From: JACVCJ01 sp052437175
GTDB taxonomy: Bacteria > Bacteroidota > Bacteroidia > CAIKAF01
Direction: 5' to 3'
Length of the DNA stretch: 64,000 nt
Assembly: GCA_052437175.1 (NCBI GenBank)
Contig: JBQVOK010000001.1
Span: 186,001-250,000, forward strand
Shown here: positions 7,258 to 15,088 of the stretch, piece by piece
Layout of the letters: the number at the start of each line of letters is the position of its first letter
Position numbering within the stretch: the first letter of the stretch is position 1
The notes under the pieces: generated by a model
The model's input: only the letters and a program-made list of their open reading frames with translations
Told to the model about the DNA's origin: nothing
Databases searched by the model: none
Translations under genes and position numbers: made by a program

Positions 7258-8361
7258 TTACCAGTCTTCGAACTCAAATAAAGAATCTTTTTCTCTATCC
7301 TTTTCTTTCTTTATACTATTCTTATTGAAAATTCGAAGCAAATCTTTGTCAGTTATTATCAGGTATCTAGGCGTGATATTATGAATCATCCGGTAGTCAG
7401 TTAAGAATTTATTATCTGCATTTTCCCATGCGGTACCATAGCCGGAAAGCCAGTTGTACAAAAGTAAAGCCTGCTCGTCATGGGATAATAGCGCTCTTAA
7501 TATTCTCAAATATTTTCGTTTAGCTTCGTATTCAATTAAAGAGTCAGGTTGTGTGGCAACGAATTTTACTAATTGGAATAAATGTCTATAATAATGCGCA
7601 AGCATTTCATTTCTGCCATTAAATATATGTTTGGGCAAGTTTGTTACCGTTATCCCATAAGTTTTTTTTAAGTCGGAACACAATTTAAAGTACAAAGAGT
7701 TTTTTTTGTTTAAGGTGATTTGTATAGTTTGAATTTCTTGCCAAAAGGGGTATATGTCTCCTATCTCTTCGTTTTTACTTATTCCTGAGAAAAATATGCC
7801 ATAAGCCTTGTAAATGGCTTCTAAATGAATGCCTTTCTCACTTTTTTCTTTATGAAAATGCAAAGCGATTTTATACGCAATTTCAAATTCAAGTTTGAAA
7901 TATGAAAATACCTTGCGCCCTCTTTTTACATCATTATCCCACGTAATTTCAAGCTCATTTACGTTTTCTTTGTGCAGCCGTAACATTTCGTAAAATTGCT
8001 GTTCAAACGAATCTATCTTTCTTTGTTTTGCTTGGGTATTGAATTGTCTTAGAAACTGTTGATATTGTTGCCTATTCGCCATTAATTGAATATAAAAGGC
8101 TCCAAAAGTTAATATCGCGGCGGTAAGACCAATGAAAGGCCCCATTGTTCCGCCAATCGTATCTCCAATAAATCCAGTTTGTTCAGAGAAGACAGTATCC
8201 TGGTATATTGCAGGTCTGCTAAATACGAAAGGTGCACAAAATGAAAATGCAACTACACCCAGAGCTATAATGATCGTACTCCAAAGAATAATTCTGTGTT
8301 TTTTTTCATAAGCTTCTAGCTCTTTTGAATCCTCTTCTACACTATCATTTTCTTTATTCAT
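7258..8361 (-). CDS. AbiC-like putative phage abortive-infection protein
   Basis: 367 residues. Two membrane helices near residues 28-48 and 72-95 are followed by a long cytoplasmic domain containing FEQQFYEMLRLHKENV and a GRKVFSYF motif. This arrangement is that of the putative phage abortive-infection family (putAbiC-type), in which single membrane proteins are thought to stop phage growth by harming the infected cell. The gene is markedly A+T-richer than both neighbours, lies alone between convergent and tandem genes, and was probably acquired horizontally. The family assignment rests on remembered motifs; mechanism unknown. Confidence 0.7.
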   Translation of the reverse strand: MNKENDSVEEDSKELEAYEKKHRIILWSTIIIALGVVAFSFCAPFVFSRPAIYQDTVFSEQTGFIGDTIGGTMGPFIGLTAAILTFGAFYIQLMANRQQYQQFLRQFNTQAKQRKIDSFEQQFYEMLRLHKENVNELEITWDNDVKRGRKVFSYFKLEFEIAYKIALHFHKEKSEKGIHLEAIYKAYGIFFSGISKNEEIGDIYPFWQEIQTIQITLNKKNSLYFKLCSDLKKTYGITVTNLPKHIFNGRNEMLAHYYRHLFQLVKFVATQPDSLIEYEAKRKYLRILRALLSHDEQALLLYNWLSGYGTAWENADNKFLTDYRMIHNITPRYLIITDKDLLRIFNKNSIKKEKDREKDSLFEFEDW

Positions 8362-8460
8362 ACAGTTGGTATCTTATTCTATAAAGTTAAGAGTTAAGTT
8401 TTGTTTTAAGGCAGTGACTATTAGTTGTTACGAACAGAGATATTAACCTATATACTAAAA

Positions 8461-8495
8461 CAAAAACGCAGCCTCCTTCCGAAGACCGCGTTCCT
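8461..8495 (-). terminator. Terminator of the T9SS gene at 8537-10018
   Basis: Read leftward, AACGCGGTC-TTCG-GAAGGAGGCTGCGTT forms an imperfect hairpin with a UUCG-type loop, followed by TTTTTG and further T residues. Confidence 0.55.
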
Positions 8496-8536
8496 GCTTT
8501 TGCCTGTTGTATAGTTGTTGCCTGCTAAAGTCTCTA

Positions 8537-10018
8537 TCAGCGGGCGATGATGAGTTTACCGCCGTTGTAAACCTGTTCTTTCTGTTGTATACGTACTACG
8601 TACATGCCCGCAGCAAGGGCAGAGATATCAGCGCGGCCGTTCTGCAGGGGCAGCTGGAACGTACGTCCGTACAGGTCGCTGAGCAGCAGGGTCGCGTTAT
8701 CTGTTATACCGTCTATTTGTACCAGTTCCGCAGCGGGATTGGGATACAGCTGCAGCAGGTCCTGCGTGGGGGAGGCTTCATCTGCCGAGAGGTAGGCCAG
8801 GCAATCGGCTCCGGAGGCGGCAGAGTAGCGGCGCTGTTGGGCCTGGCTAAGCAGGGCTTCGGGCTGGTTGTAATGTACCGGCAGACTTTCCGGGGTGGAA
8901 TGAAACACGCCGCGTATATATGTGGCAGCTCCGGGCGCAATGGAGGCCTCTGTGCGTGTAGTGGCCAGTACACCGTTTAATTTCTGTGGAATGTCCAAAT
9001 CGGACTCGGGCATGCCATAAGGCATAAAAAACGAAGCAGGAACGCTGCCGTTCTCTACGTTAGGAGGCAGGTGCAGGGCCGAACCCTGGGGCCAGCGGCC
9101 GTTCAGTGCATGTATCAGAGGCAGGGACCTATACCCCGCCTGCGGATTTGTAAGGTCCGGCCGAGTAACGGGCATACTGCTGCGGAGCGTATGTGCACAG
9201 AAATAGGTAAAGCCGAAACGCCGTACCTCGTTCGTGATCTCCGTTGAGTCTGCCACAAACACCGTATGTAACAGCGAATCGGTATAGTAGTGCGTACCCG
9301 GATTCTTAAAATCGGAGAACAAGGCCACGGAAGCTTCAAGTTCTTCCAGCGTTTCCTGTTCACGGTTCCGCAGCTGCATGTCCATGTATACGGAGTGCGA
9401 ACCGTTTTTGGTATACAGGGAAAGGTAGAGGTCGGTACGTATATTCAGGGAATCGCTGGTGTATGAAGATTCCCGGGCACTGTTCAGGATCAGGAAAATA
9501 CCGGCATCGCCTTTTATTGCGGGATAATCGCCCTGTGCCGGGTCGTAACTGCCGTTGTTATTGGTATCGATATAGGGAGCCATAGCGGCCGGTTCTCCGT
9601 TGCCGGTATTCCCGTGTGCAGGCCAGTTTTCGATCACCTCAGGCAGCTGGTAGCCGGCCTCGTTGTAATGCGCTCTGTGGTTTTGTATCTCCTCAGCCGT
9701 CAGCTTCCATACACGCCGGTATCTGGTATCGTAGGCCTGGGTATAGGCATTGCCCTGCGGACCCGGATACCAGGCAGGGTAGACCGATTCGGAGCGGAGC
9801 GGCCCCCGGCGTATCACAGAACCTTTCTTCCCTTTCAGTAAAAAGTTAAAGTGGCAGTAGGTACCTTCCGTGGTATTTTTTATGCGTACAGAGCCATTGC
9901 TCATGATGCTCAGGCTCAGGTTATCGACCGGGTAATTCTCCAGCAGGTAGTAGATCGTTTGGGAAAACCCGGGTATACTTATACTGAAAAGAAAAACGAA
10001 TGTAAAAACAGATCTCAT
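8537..10018 (-). CDS. Secreted protein with T9SS C-terminal sorting domain
   Basis: 493 residues from the ATG at 10018, which starts a signal peptide (MRSVFTFVFLFSISIPGFSQ); an upstream in-frame ATG would put 20 residues before it. The middle contains YIDTNNNGSYDPAQGDYP, a calcium-site-like motif frequent in T9SS cargo. The last 75 residues (LYPNPAAELVQ ... KLIIAR) are a type A sorting domain that directs export across the outer membrane by the type IX system and is then removed. This domain is almost identical to that of the protein at 11147. The function of the mature part is not recognised. Confidence 0.85.
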   Translation of the reverse strand: MRSVFTFVFLFSISIPGFSQTIYYLLENYPVDNLSLSIMSNGSVRIKNTTEGTYCHFNFLLKGKKGSVIRRGPLRSESVYPAWYPGPQGNAYTQAYDTRYRRVWKLTAEEIQNHRAHYNEAGYQLPEVIENWPAHGNTGNGEPAAMAPYIDTNNNGSYDPAQGDYPAIKGDAGIFLILNSARESSYTSDSLNIRTDLYLSLYTKNGSHSVYMDMQLRNREQETLEELEASVALFSDFKNPGTHYYTDSLLHTVFVADSTEITNEVRRFGFTYFCAHTLRSSMPVTRPDLTNPQAGYRSLPLIHALNGRWPQGSALHLPPNVENGSVPASFFMPYGMPESDLDIPQKLNGVLATTRTEASIAPGAATYIRGVFHSTPESLPVHYNQPEALLSQAQQRRYSAASGADCLAYLSADEASPTQDLLQLYPNPAAELVQIDGITDNATLLLSDLYGRTFQLPLQNGRADISALAAGMYVVRIQQKEQVYNGGKLIIAR

Positions 10019-10069
10019 AGGCTTGTGTGTTTGGATAGGTTCAAAACTATAGCGCAGGGATACGATTGC

Positions 10070-10096
10070 CAAAGACAAAAAGGATCGTTTGTCGCG
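10070..10096 (-). promoter_or_regulatory. Promoter-like element of the T9SS gene at 8537
   Basis: Read leftward, CGACAA and TGTCTTTG (one or two mismatches from TAnnTTTG) sit about 50 nt upstream of the ATG. The same two blocks with the same 19-bp offset occur upstream of the sister T9SS gene (12322-12346), which supports function. Confidence 0.45.
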
Positions 10097-10485
10097 GAGA
10101 GTGCCCTGTTTTCCTGTCAGAATCCGTATGCCGCAGCTGTCGTCCCCCTGTATAGCCGTTGCCGTTCTCCGGCGTTGGGGTATACAAACTCCTTTACCGC
10201 AGGAGCATACCCCGGGCAGAGGAGCCCCGTACCCCCTGCATGGCAGGTCTCAGACCCCTGCATTGGGGTATACCGGGTGCAGGGTTGGGGCTAAACAGGT
10301 ATGGCATAGCAGGGCAGGGGCGCACTTCGGGTGTTTTACAGGCCCGATACAGAGATGTTAAACTAAAATTATCGTTAAAATGTAATGCGTTTATACCATT
10401 TTAATGTATTCCTGCGTATTACTATACACACCTTGCGGTATCTGCATGACATTTTATGGAATATTCATTAAAAACATAAATAGTT
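10097..10485. repeat. GGGGTATAC-rich intergenic region
   Basis: About 390 bp without a gene. From 10165 to 10330 it is packed with GGGGTATAC, ATACCCC and CCCCTGCA words. The clearest structure is a dyad with arms GGGGTAT (10177-10183) and ATACCCC (10207-10213) enclosing an inner CTCCT/AGGAG stem. A conserved box AACTAAAATT lies at 10361-10370. A similar combination lies upstream of the paralogous gene at 57101. Short open frames here look accidental. Confidence 0.55.
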
Positions 10486-11002
10486 ATGCCCGTAGAACTG
10501 AATAACATGCACTTTAGTGCAGCCGAGATCAACAGCGCAAAGAGTATGCTGGCCAGCCTGCACGCACTCTTCCTGTCGAAAAGCAGCAATCTTACACCGG
10601 CCGAACGCCAGCAATATGCCAGTGTAAAGGAGCAGAACAAACTGTTCATCCATAAAGGTACGCGATTACCGGAACGAACAGCCCGCCATGAGCAGTCCGG
10701 ATGTGGACTGGAACGAGTTTGAAGCCGATTTCCAGGACCGTAATTTCCTGGAAGATATACTGCGCGAACTGAAAGTACTGTCCGAGATAGCCGGGGATGC
10801 CAAAATTATGCACGATTACGATGTATACCAGGCCGCACTGACCGATTACGATTATACCAAGTACAAGACCGGTACGCATAGCCCGGGCTTCGATGTGAAG
10901 TACGAAGACCTGAAATCATTTTTTGGTCCGGGTAACCGCTCACCGCGAAAAACGGGAAGCACAAACGAAAATGCAGATCCGGAGACAGGTCCGGAAACCT
11001 AA
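10486..11002 (+). pseudogene. Frameshifted paralog of the gene at 56598-57101
   Basis: The first frame (from the ATG at 10486) and the second frame (up to the stop at 11002) together align along nearly the whole intact protein at 56598-57101: FSAAEINSAKSMLASLH against FSPADMNTIRTLLDSLH, then WNEFEADFQDRNFLE against WNEFEADFTDRNFLE. The break is one extra G in AAAGGTACG at 10657-10658. Removing it restores HKVRDYR-N-EQPAMSSP, as in the intact copy. It is a one-base insertion mutation, a sequencing error, or less likely programmed frameshifting. Function of the family is unknown; the protein is soluble and helix-rich. Confidence 0.75.
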
Positions 11003-11009
11003 GGTGTAG

Positions 11010-11036
11010 GCCCCGCCCTCAAAAGCGGGGCTTTTT
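11010..11036 (+). terminator. Terminator of the frameshifted gene
   Basis: GCCCCGC (11010-11016), 8-nt loop, GCGGGGC (11025-11031), then TTTTT, seven bases after the stop codon. An intact terminator suggests the locus was recently functional. Confidence 0.85.
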
Positions 11037-11076
11037 ACAAAAGGAGCCACAATCGCAAAAAGGGTAGAGACATAGC

Positions 11077-11115
11077 AAAAAAGGAGCGCAATCTTCGTAA
11101 AGAGGATTGCGTTCC
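11077..11115 (-). terminator. Terminator of the T9SS gene at 11147-12259
   Basis: Read leftward: GGAACGCAATC, an 11-nt loop, GATTGCGCTCC, then TTTTTT. A strong hairpin with one mismatch just after the stop of the T9SS gene. Confidence 0.85.
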
Positions 11116-11146
11116 TGTTGTATTTTATCGTTTGTAATGGTGTATA

Positions 11147-12259
11147 TCAGCGGGCAATGATCAGCTTGCCGCCGTTGTAGCTTTGTTCTTTCTGCTGTAT
11201 GCGTACGATGTACATACCGGCAGCCAGTGTGGATACATCGGCACGGCCGTTCTGCAGGGGCAGCTGAAAGGTACGTCCGTACAGGTCGCTGAGCAGCAGG
11301 GTAGCGTTACCCGTTATGCCGTCTACTTGCATCAGTTCCGCAGCGGGGTTGGGATAGATCGTTACGGTTTTCTGCGGGCCGCTTTCTTCATTGCTGAGGG
11401 TGTAGAAATAGGTGAGCCGCTGTTCTCCGCCCACGGGAGACTCTATACTGTGGACCCGGGTTTCCTGGTGCAGGCTGCCGTCTGCATTGTAGGTATAGTG
11501 AATTGTGTATTCATCTTCCAGTGTCAGGTCGCTGTTCAAATCCGCCTGTTTCCGCACCATACTTAGAATATCGCCGGGTGTATAACTGTACTCATATTTT
11601 TCATAAGCTGTCCAGCCACCGGAGGTTTTAGACTCGATCAGGCGGGTTTGTATTTTGTTCTGTAAGGTATAGGTATAACTTTCGCGAAAGGAGGTATCCA
11701 CGACATTACCGAGCGAATCCGTATACATGTCAAAACGTTTGATCAGATTGCCGGAACCATCGTAAACAAAGAATTCAGAAGCGTTTTCCATCCAGTTTCC
11801 GGCAGTATACGTGTATTTGCGTATATACACCTTTTGCTGATTCTGATCGTATTGGTAATCATGCCGGAGGCCCTCTGACCAGCTGCCTGCTATATACGTC
11901 TGATGGTACATATTGCTGACAAGTCCGTTTGCATTATAAGTATACAGTTCACGGTGCAGGTCCACCCAGTTATTCTGCTGCATGGAGGAATAGGTCCAGG
12001 ACGTTTTGCGGTTCTGACTGTCGAACGTATAGGTATCTTTACCTTGTGGCTGAAACATGCCCGTAAGCGGGTCTACGGAATGAAGCAATGTTGTTTCCAG
12101 GGAATCGGCCGGGGTATAGGTATACTCTAACAGGCCTGCGTTATTCCAGGGACCGGTATCGGAGCCGCGGGTTTCGTAGAGAGCCTGAACGGGTTTCTGT
12201 GCCTGGCTGAACATAAGGGAAAGGTAAAAGCCGAATAAAAGTAAAAGTGTTCGTTGCAT
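11147..12259 (-). CDS. Secreted YD-repeat-like protein with T9SS sorting domain
   Basis: 370 residues. A signal peptide (MQRTLLLLFGFYLSLMFSQAQ) is followed by about eight Tyr-rich repeats such as YTYNANGLVSNMYHQTY and YTYNADGSLHQET, similar to the YD/RHS beta-strand repeat, forming an extended beta surface. The C-terminus (IYPNPAAELMQ ... KLIIAR) is a type A T9SS sorting domain, almost identical in protein and DNA to that of the gene at 8537. The protein is probably displayed on or released from the cell surface; the ligand is unknown. Confidence 0.85.
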   Translation of the reverse strand: MQRTLLLLFGFYLSLMFSQAQKPVQALYETRGSDTGPWNNAGLLEYTYTPADSLETTLLHSVDPLTGMFQPQGKDTYTFDSQNRKTSWTYSSMQQNNWVDLHRELYTYNANGLVSNMYHQTYIAGSWSEGLRHDYQYDQNQQKVYIRKYTYTAGNWMENASEFFVYDGSGNLIKRFDMYTDSLGNVVDTSFRESYTYTLQNKIQTRLIESKTSGGWTAYEKYEYSYTPGDILSMVRKQADLNSDLTLEDEYTIHYTYNADGSLHQETRVHSIESPVGGEQRLTYFYTLSNEESGPQKTVTIYPNPAAELMQVDGITGNATLLLSDLYGRTFQLPLQNGRADVSTLAAGMYIVRIQQKEQSYNGGKLIIAR

Positions 12260-12287
12260 AGTGCCTGGGTATTATATGTATAGTTAT

Positions 12288-13586
12288 CTATACCAAAAAT
12301 ACCGAAGTGATATGGGGGCCGCAAAGACAAAAAAGGAGGGTTGTCGGGGGGCTACAAAAAAAACGTATAGGGATTATTTTTTTGATTTCGAAAATTATTA
12401 AAAATATTTTTTTTAAAATAGAGAATTCGAATTGGCATAATTGTTGAATTATAAATAGACAGACTAGTAATGCAAGGCTAATGACAAGAAAAATTAACCA
12501 ATTTGTTATTGAAATATAATTACTAAATTTGATTTCAATTTTATTCTTCTCATCATTTATTGATGATTCTGGTAATCCGGAATTTAACTTGATTATCTCA
12601 AAATCTGAAAGAAAGTCTTTTTCCAGCTCTCTAATATCACGTTTGTATAAAATTTGAATCCTAATATAGAAAGCTGTATATAGGATGAAAGATAGTAGTA
12701 TTATTAATAGTGTTAATGGCGATTCACTAACTTTATATGTGGCAAAAATAGTTGCTGAAATTGATATTGGAATGCCAATAGCTTGACTGAAAATTTTGCT
12801 TATGATTTCACGTAAATTGCTGAAATATTTGTCTTTTTCTTTTAATAGCTTATCCCTGAATTCTTCAAAATTGAATTTTTTAGAAACTAAGTCAAAATCT
12901 CTTTCGGAAGCTTCTACAATTTCTCTTATTTTTACTAATATGGAGTCTACGGAGATTATACAATGATCTTCTGAAAATGCAAATAATGAATTTTTTATAA
13001 AAGGTTTTATTTCAATTTTTTCTGACATCTCGATGAAAAGGTCAATCATTTTGTAATTCCATTCAGTTGATTCTATTTGAGGAATAGACGAATATGTTAT
13101 TTTAAGAATTCCTCTAGCTGAACTGTAAATCACAATTTCTGTATTTGCATCATTATGATGATCTGCAAAATTACTTGAAGTTATGTGGCGGTAAAATTTA
13201 TAATAGTATAATATATTTTGAGTCTTGTTTTTGAATTGTTCATCTATATTTTTCTTCCAAGTATAATTGAAAGAGTCATGTTGGTTTACTATACAATAAT
13301 TTCCAGCAGTATCAAGTATTATGAATTCATCATTAATATTTTCTATTTCGAAATATTGGGTAAACGAATCAATATAGAATAGGAGGCTTATATTTATGTA
13401 CGATTTTATTTTGAGACTTCCATCAATATCTATAGAAATATTATATTGGTCACAATAACTTCGAATTTCATTGTTTTCTTCCTCGCTTGTTGGGTTTAAT
13501 ATGAATTTATTATTCTCCCATATAAAAGAAGTTTGGTGGTTGAAGAAAAGCTTACTAATTATGTCTAATTTTTCTTCGTTAAACAT
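12288..13586 (-). CDS. Three-helix membrane protein paired with the NdpA-family gene
   Basis: 432 residues, family not recognised. About 260 cytoplasmic residues, beta-rich then helical (FEEFRDKLLKEKDKYFSNLREII), precede two close membrane helices (about 264-285 and 288-310), a charged loop of 50 residues, and a third helix (about 362-386). Its ATG follows the stop of the upstream gene with no gap (TAA-ATG), so translation is almost certainly coupled. Base composition is strongly A+T-rich, like its partner and unlike all neighbours. The last 20-25 residues read through an abrupt switch to G+C-rich sequence at about 12350, so the original C-terminus was probably lost at an insertion junction. 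A membrane-acting effector is plausible (inference). Confidence 0.65.
   Translation of the reverse strand: MFNEEKLDIISKLFFNHQTSFIWENNKFILNPTSEEENNEIRSYCDQYNISIDIDGSLKIKSYINISLLFYIDSFTQYFEIENINDEFIILDTAGNYCIVNQHDSFNYTWKKNIDEQFKNKTQNILYYYKFYRHITSSNFADHHNDANTEIVIYSSARGILKITYSSIPQIESTEWNYKMIDLFIEMSEKIEIKPFIKNSLFAFSEDHCIISVDSILVKIREIVEASERDFDLVSKKFNFEEFRDKLLKEKDKYFSNLREIISKIFSQAIGIPISISATIFATYKVSESPLTLLIILLSFILYTAFYIRIQILYKRDIRELEKDFLSDFEIIKLNSGLPESSINDEKNKIEIKFSNYISITNWLIFLVISLALLVCLFIIQQLCQFEFSILKKIFLIIFEIKKIIPIRFFCSPPTTLLFCLCGPHITSVFLV
12322..12346 (-). promoter_or_regulatory. Promoter-like element of the T9SS gene at 11147
   Basis: CGACAA and TGTCTTTG read leftward, with the same spacing as upstream of the sister gene (10070-10096). 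The element lies inside the 3' end of the open frame 12288-13586, which is one reason to doubt the last 25 or so residues of that frame as original coding sequence. Confidence 0.45.
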
Positions 13587-14603
13587 TTATTCTTCAGTAT
13601 TTATATTGTTTTTAATTTGCTTGACAAGGCTTTCTGATTTTATAATGATCTGAGATTTATCTTTTTCATCCAATCTTACAATTTTCTTAAGAGCGCTAAA
13701 TGGGAATGATATGTCTACCCCATCAGCTTTAGCTTTAATTTGGACGAACTTCTTAAGAGCTCTTGAATGAGCTTTGAATTCACCATTTATCTTAAGTTCT
13801 TGTTTCTCTATCTGATTACTTAAGAAGTTTTCGTCATTAAAGAGGCTTTCGCTTAAATTCCTTATGTTTACTAGATTTTTACTACCTTTTATATAAGAAT
13901 GTACATTTTCAAAAAAGAGTTCTCTTTCCATTTCTTTATTTGTAGCAGGATCAATAGGAGGTGGGACTTTTTTGAGAAGTTTATACAGTAAGTTGGTATC
14001 CTCCTCATTTGTTTCTGTATCTGTAGCTGATATCCATCTGGTGAAATATTGGCTCATAGCATCCCCCCTTCTATTAACGAAACTCAGATACCGGATTTCA
14101 TTTTTTTCATAGGAATTAATGCTAATTCTACAAGCCATTGCTAGATTTTCAAAATCGATATGTTTTACGTTATCCAAATCAAATTTTTTACTTTTAGTAT
14201 TCTTTCTCAAAGAAAGACTTGTTATATTTCTTACAAGAAAAATACCGACAAAATTTCTGTTTTGTTCGTAATGTGCAAAGATTAAGTATCCTCCCCGGGC
14301 AGGTGAAATTGAATCAATTCTAAGTTTTAAATCTTGGGAAGATTCTGAAGCGAATTTAATGAACTCATCTTCTATTTGATTATTATAGTATTGTTCGAAA
14401 GATCTATGGAAAACTGTTGGTTCTTTTTCATCGAATATTCCATATGTTTCACTTCTATTTTTATAGCGATTGTTTAATTCTGTAATGAGTTTAATCACAC
14501 GCTCATCAGTTTTGTCAATAGCGGAATTGAAAAGAGTGAGAGATGCTCCAATTTTTCCTTGTTCTTTTTCGAGTTCGTGTATTACTACGTGAAAAATTTT
14601 CAT
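13587..14603 (-). CDS. Nucleoid-associated protein family (NdpA/YejK-like)
   Basis: 338 residues. The pattern of a basic N-terminal region, then GGYLIFAHYEQNRNFVGIFLVRN, then RYLSFVNRRGDAMSQYFTRWI matches the 37-kDa nucleoid-associated protein family (PF04245; E. coli YejK). These proteins bind DNA and are often found next to defence or mobile genes. The neighbour here is a membrane protein translated from the adjoining ATG, and both are A+T-rich, so the two were probably acquired together. A working guess is that this protein senses foreign or altered DNA and the membrane partner acts on it. The family call is fairly firm; the role is inference. Confidence 0.75.
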   Translation of the reverse strand: MKIFHVVIHELEKEQGKIGASLTLFNSAIDKTDERVIKLITELNNRYKNRSETYGIFDEKEPTVFHRSFEQYYNNQIEDEFIKFASESSQDLKLRIDSISPARGGYLIFAHYEQNRNFVGIFLVRNITSLSLRKNTKSKKFDLDNVKHIDFENLAMACRISINSYEKNEIRYLSFVNRRGDAMSQYFTRWISATDTETNEEDTNLLYKLLKKVPPPIDPATNKEMERELFFENVHSYIKGSKNLVNIRNLSESLFNDENFLSNQIEKQELKINGEFKAHSRALKKFVQIKAKADGVDISFPFSALKKIVRLDEKDKSQIIIKSESLVKQIKNNINTEE

Positions 14604-15034
14604 TGAATTGTTATTAAGGTTTAGAATATAATTTGATAGGTATCATTCTTGAAAAGAGTACTCCAAGAGTGACAATAACGCTCTATAGGAATAGGTTAAC
14701 TATCCTTACTGAAGCTAAAAATTTAGGATATACCGAATAACATTAAAATCTCAAATAAAATAGGATGAGATAGTTGATTAGCAGATATCATAGTAAAAGG
14801 TGTTAAACGTAACACGAATTTACCAATCTTTACATTACTGCCAAAAATATTTTCAACTTTTTGTATCCTTTTACGTTAGGCCAGGCCCGAAGCCTTAGGC
14901 AAAGCGGTTTTACAGCGCCCGGCCTCCAATACCCCGCGCGGGCGCAGCGGGTAGCTGGCCGTCACGCAGTGCGGACACTACAAGCGGAGCACGCGGCTGC
15001 CACTTGCATGGGAAAAAAGCGCCGGCCCGGGCAT
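14604..15034. other. Intergenic region with composition boundary
   Basis: About 430 bp without a gene. 14604-14875 is A+T-rich and presumably carries the promoter of the NdpA-type gene, although no clear box stands out. At about 14876 the sequence changes abruptly to G+C-rich (GGCCAGGCCCGAAG onward) and stays so up to the metF terminator. This is the likely right edge of the inserted two-gene segment. I saw no direct repeat, integrase or tRNA at the edge. Confidence 0.6.
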
Positions 15035-15061
15035 AAAAAAGGGAAGACAAAATGCCTTCCC
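15035..15061 (-). terminator. Terminator of the ftsX-metF operon
   Basis: Read leftward: GGGAAG, 9-nt loop, CTTCCC, then six T residues, about 28 nt past the metF stop. Confidence 0.75.
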
Positions 15062-15088
15062 CCGTATATTTTGGTATATGTATCGTTT

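Noticed and set aside
10089..10361. Three overlapping short open frames in the GGGGTATAC-rich region
   Set aside because: They share one repetitive stretch in different frames, which indicates a lack of stop codons rather than genes.
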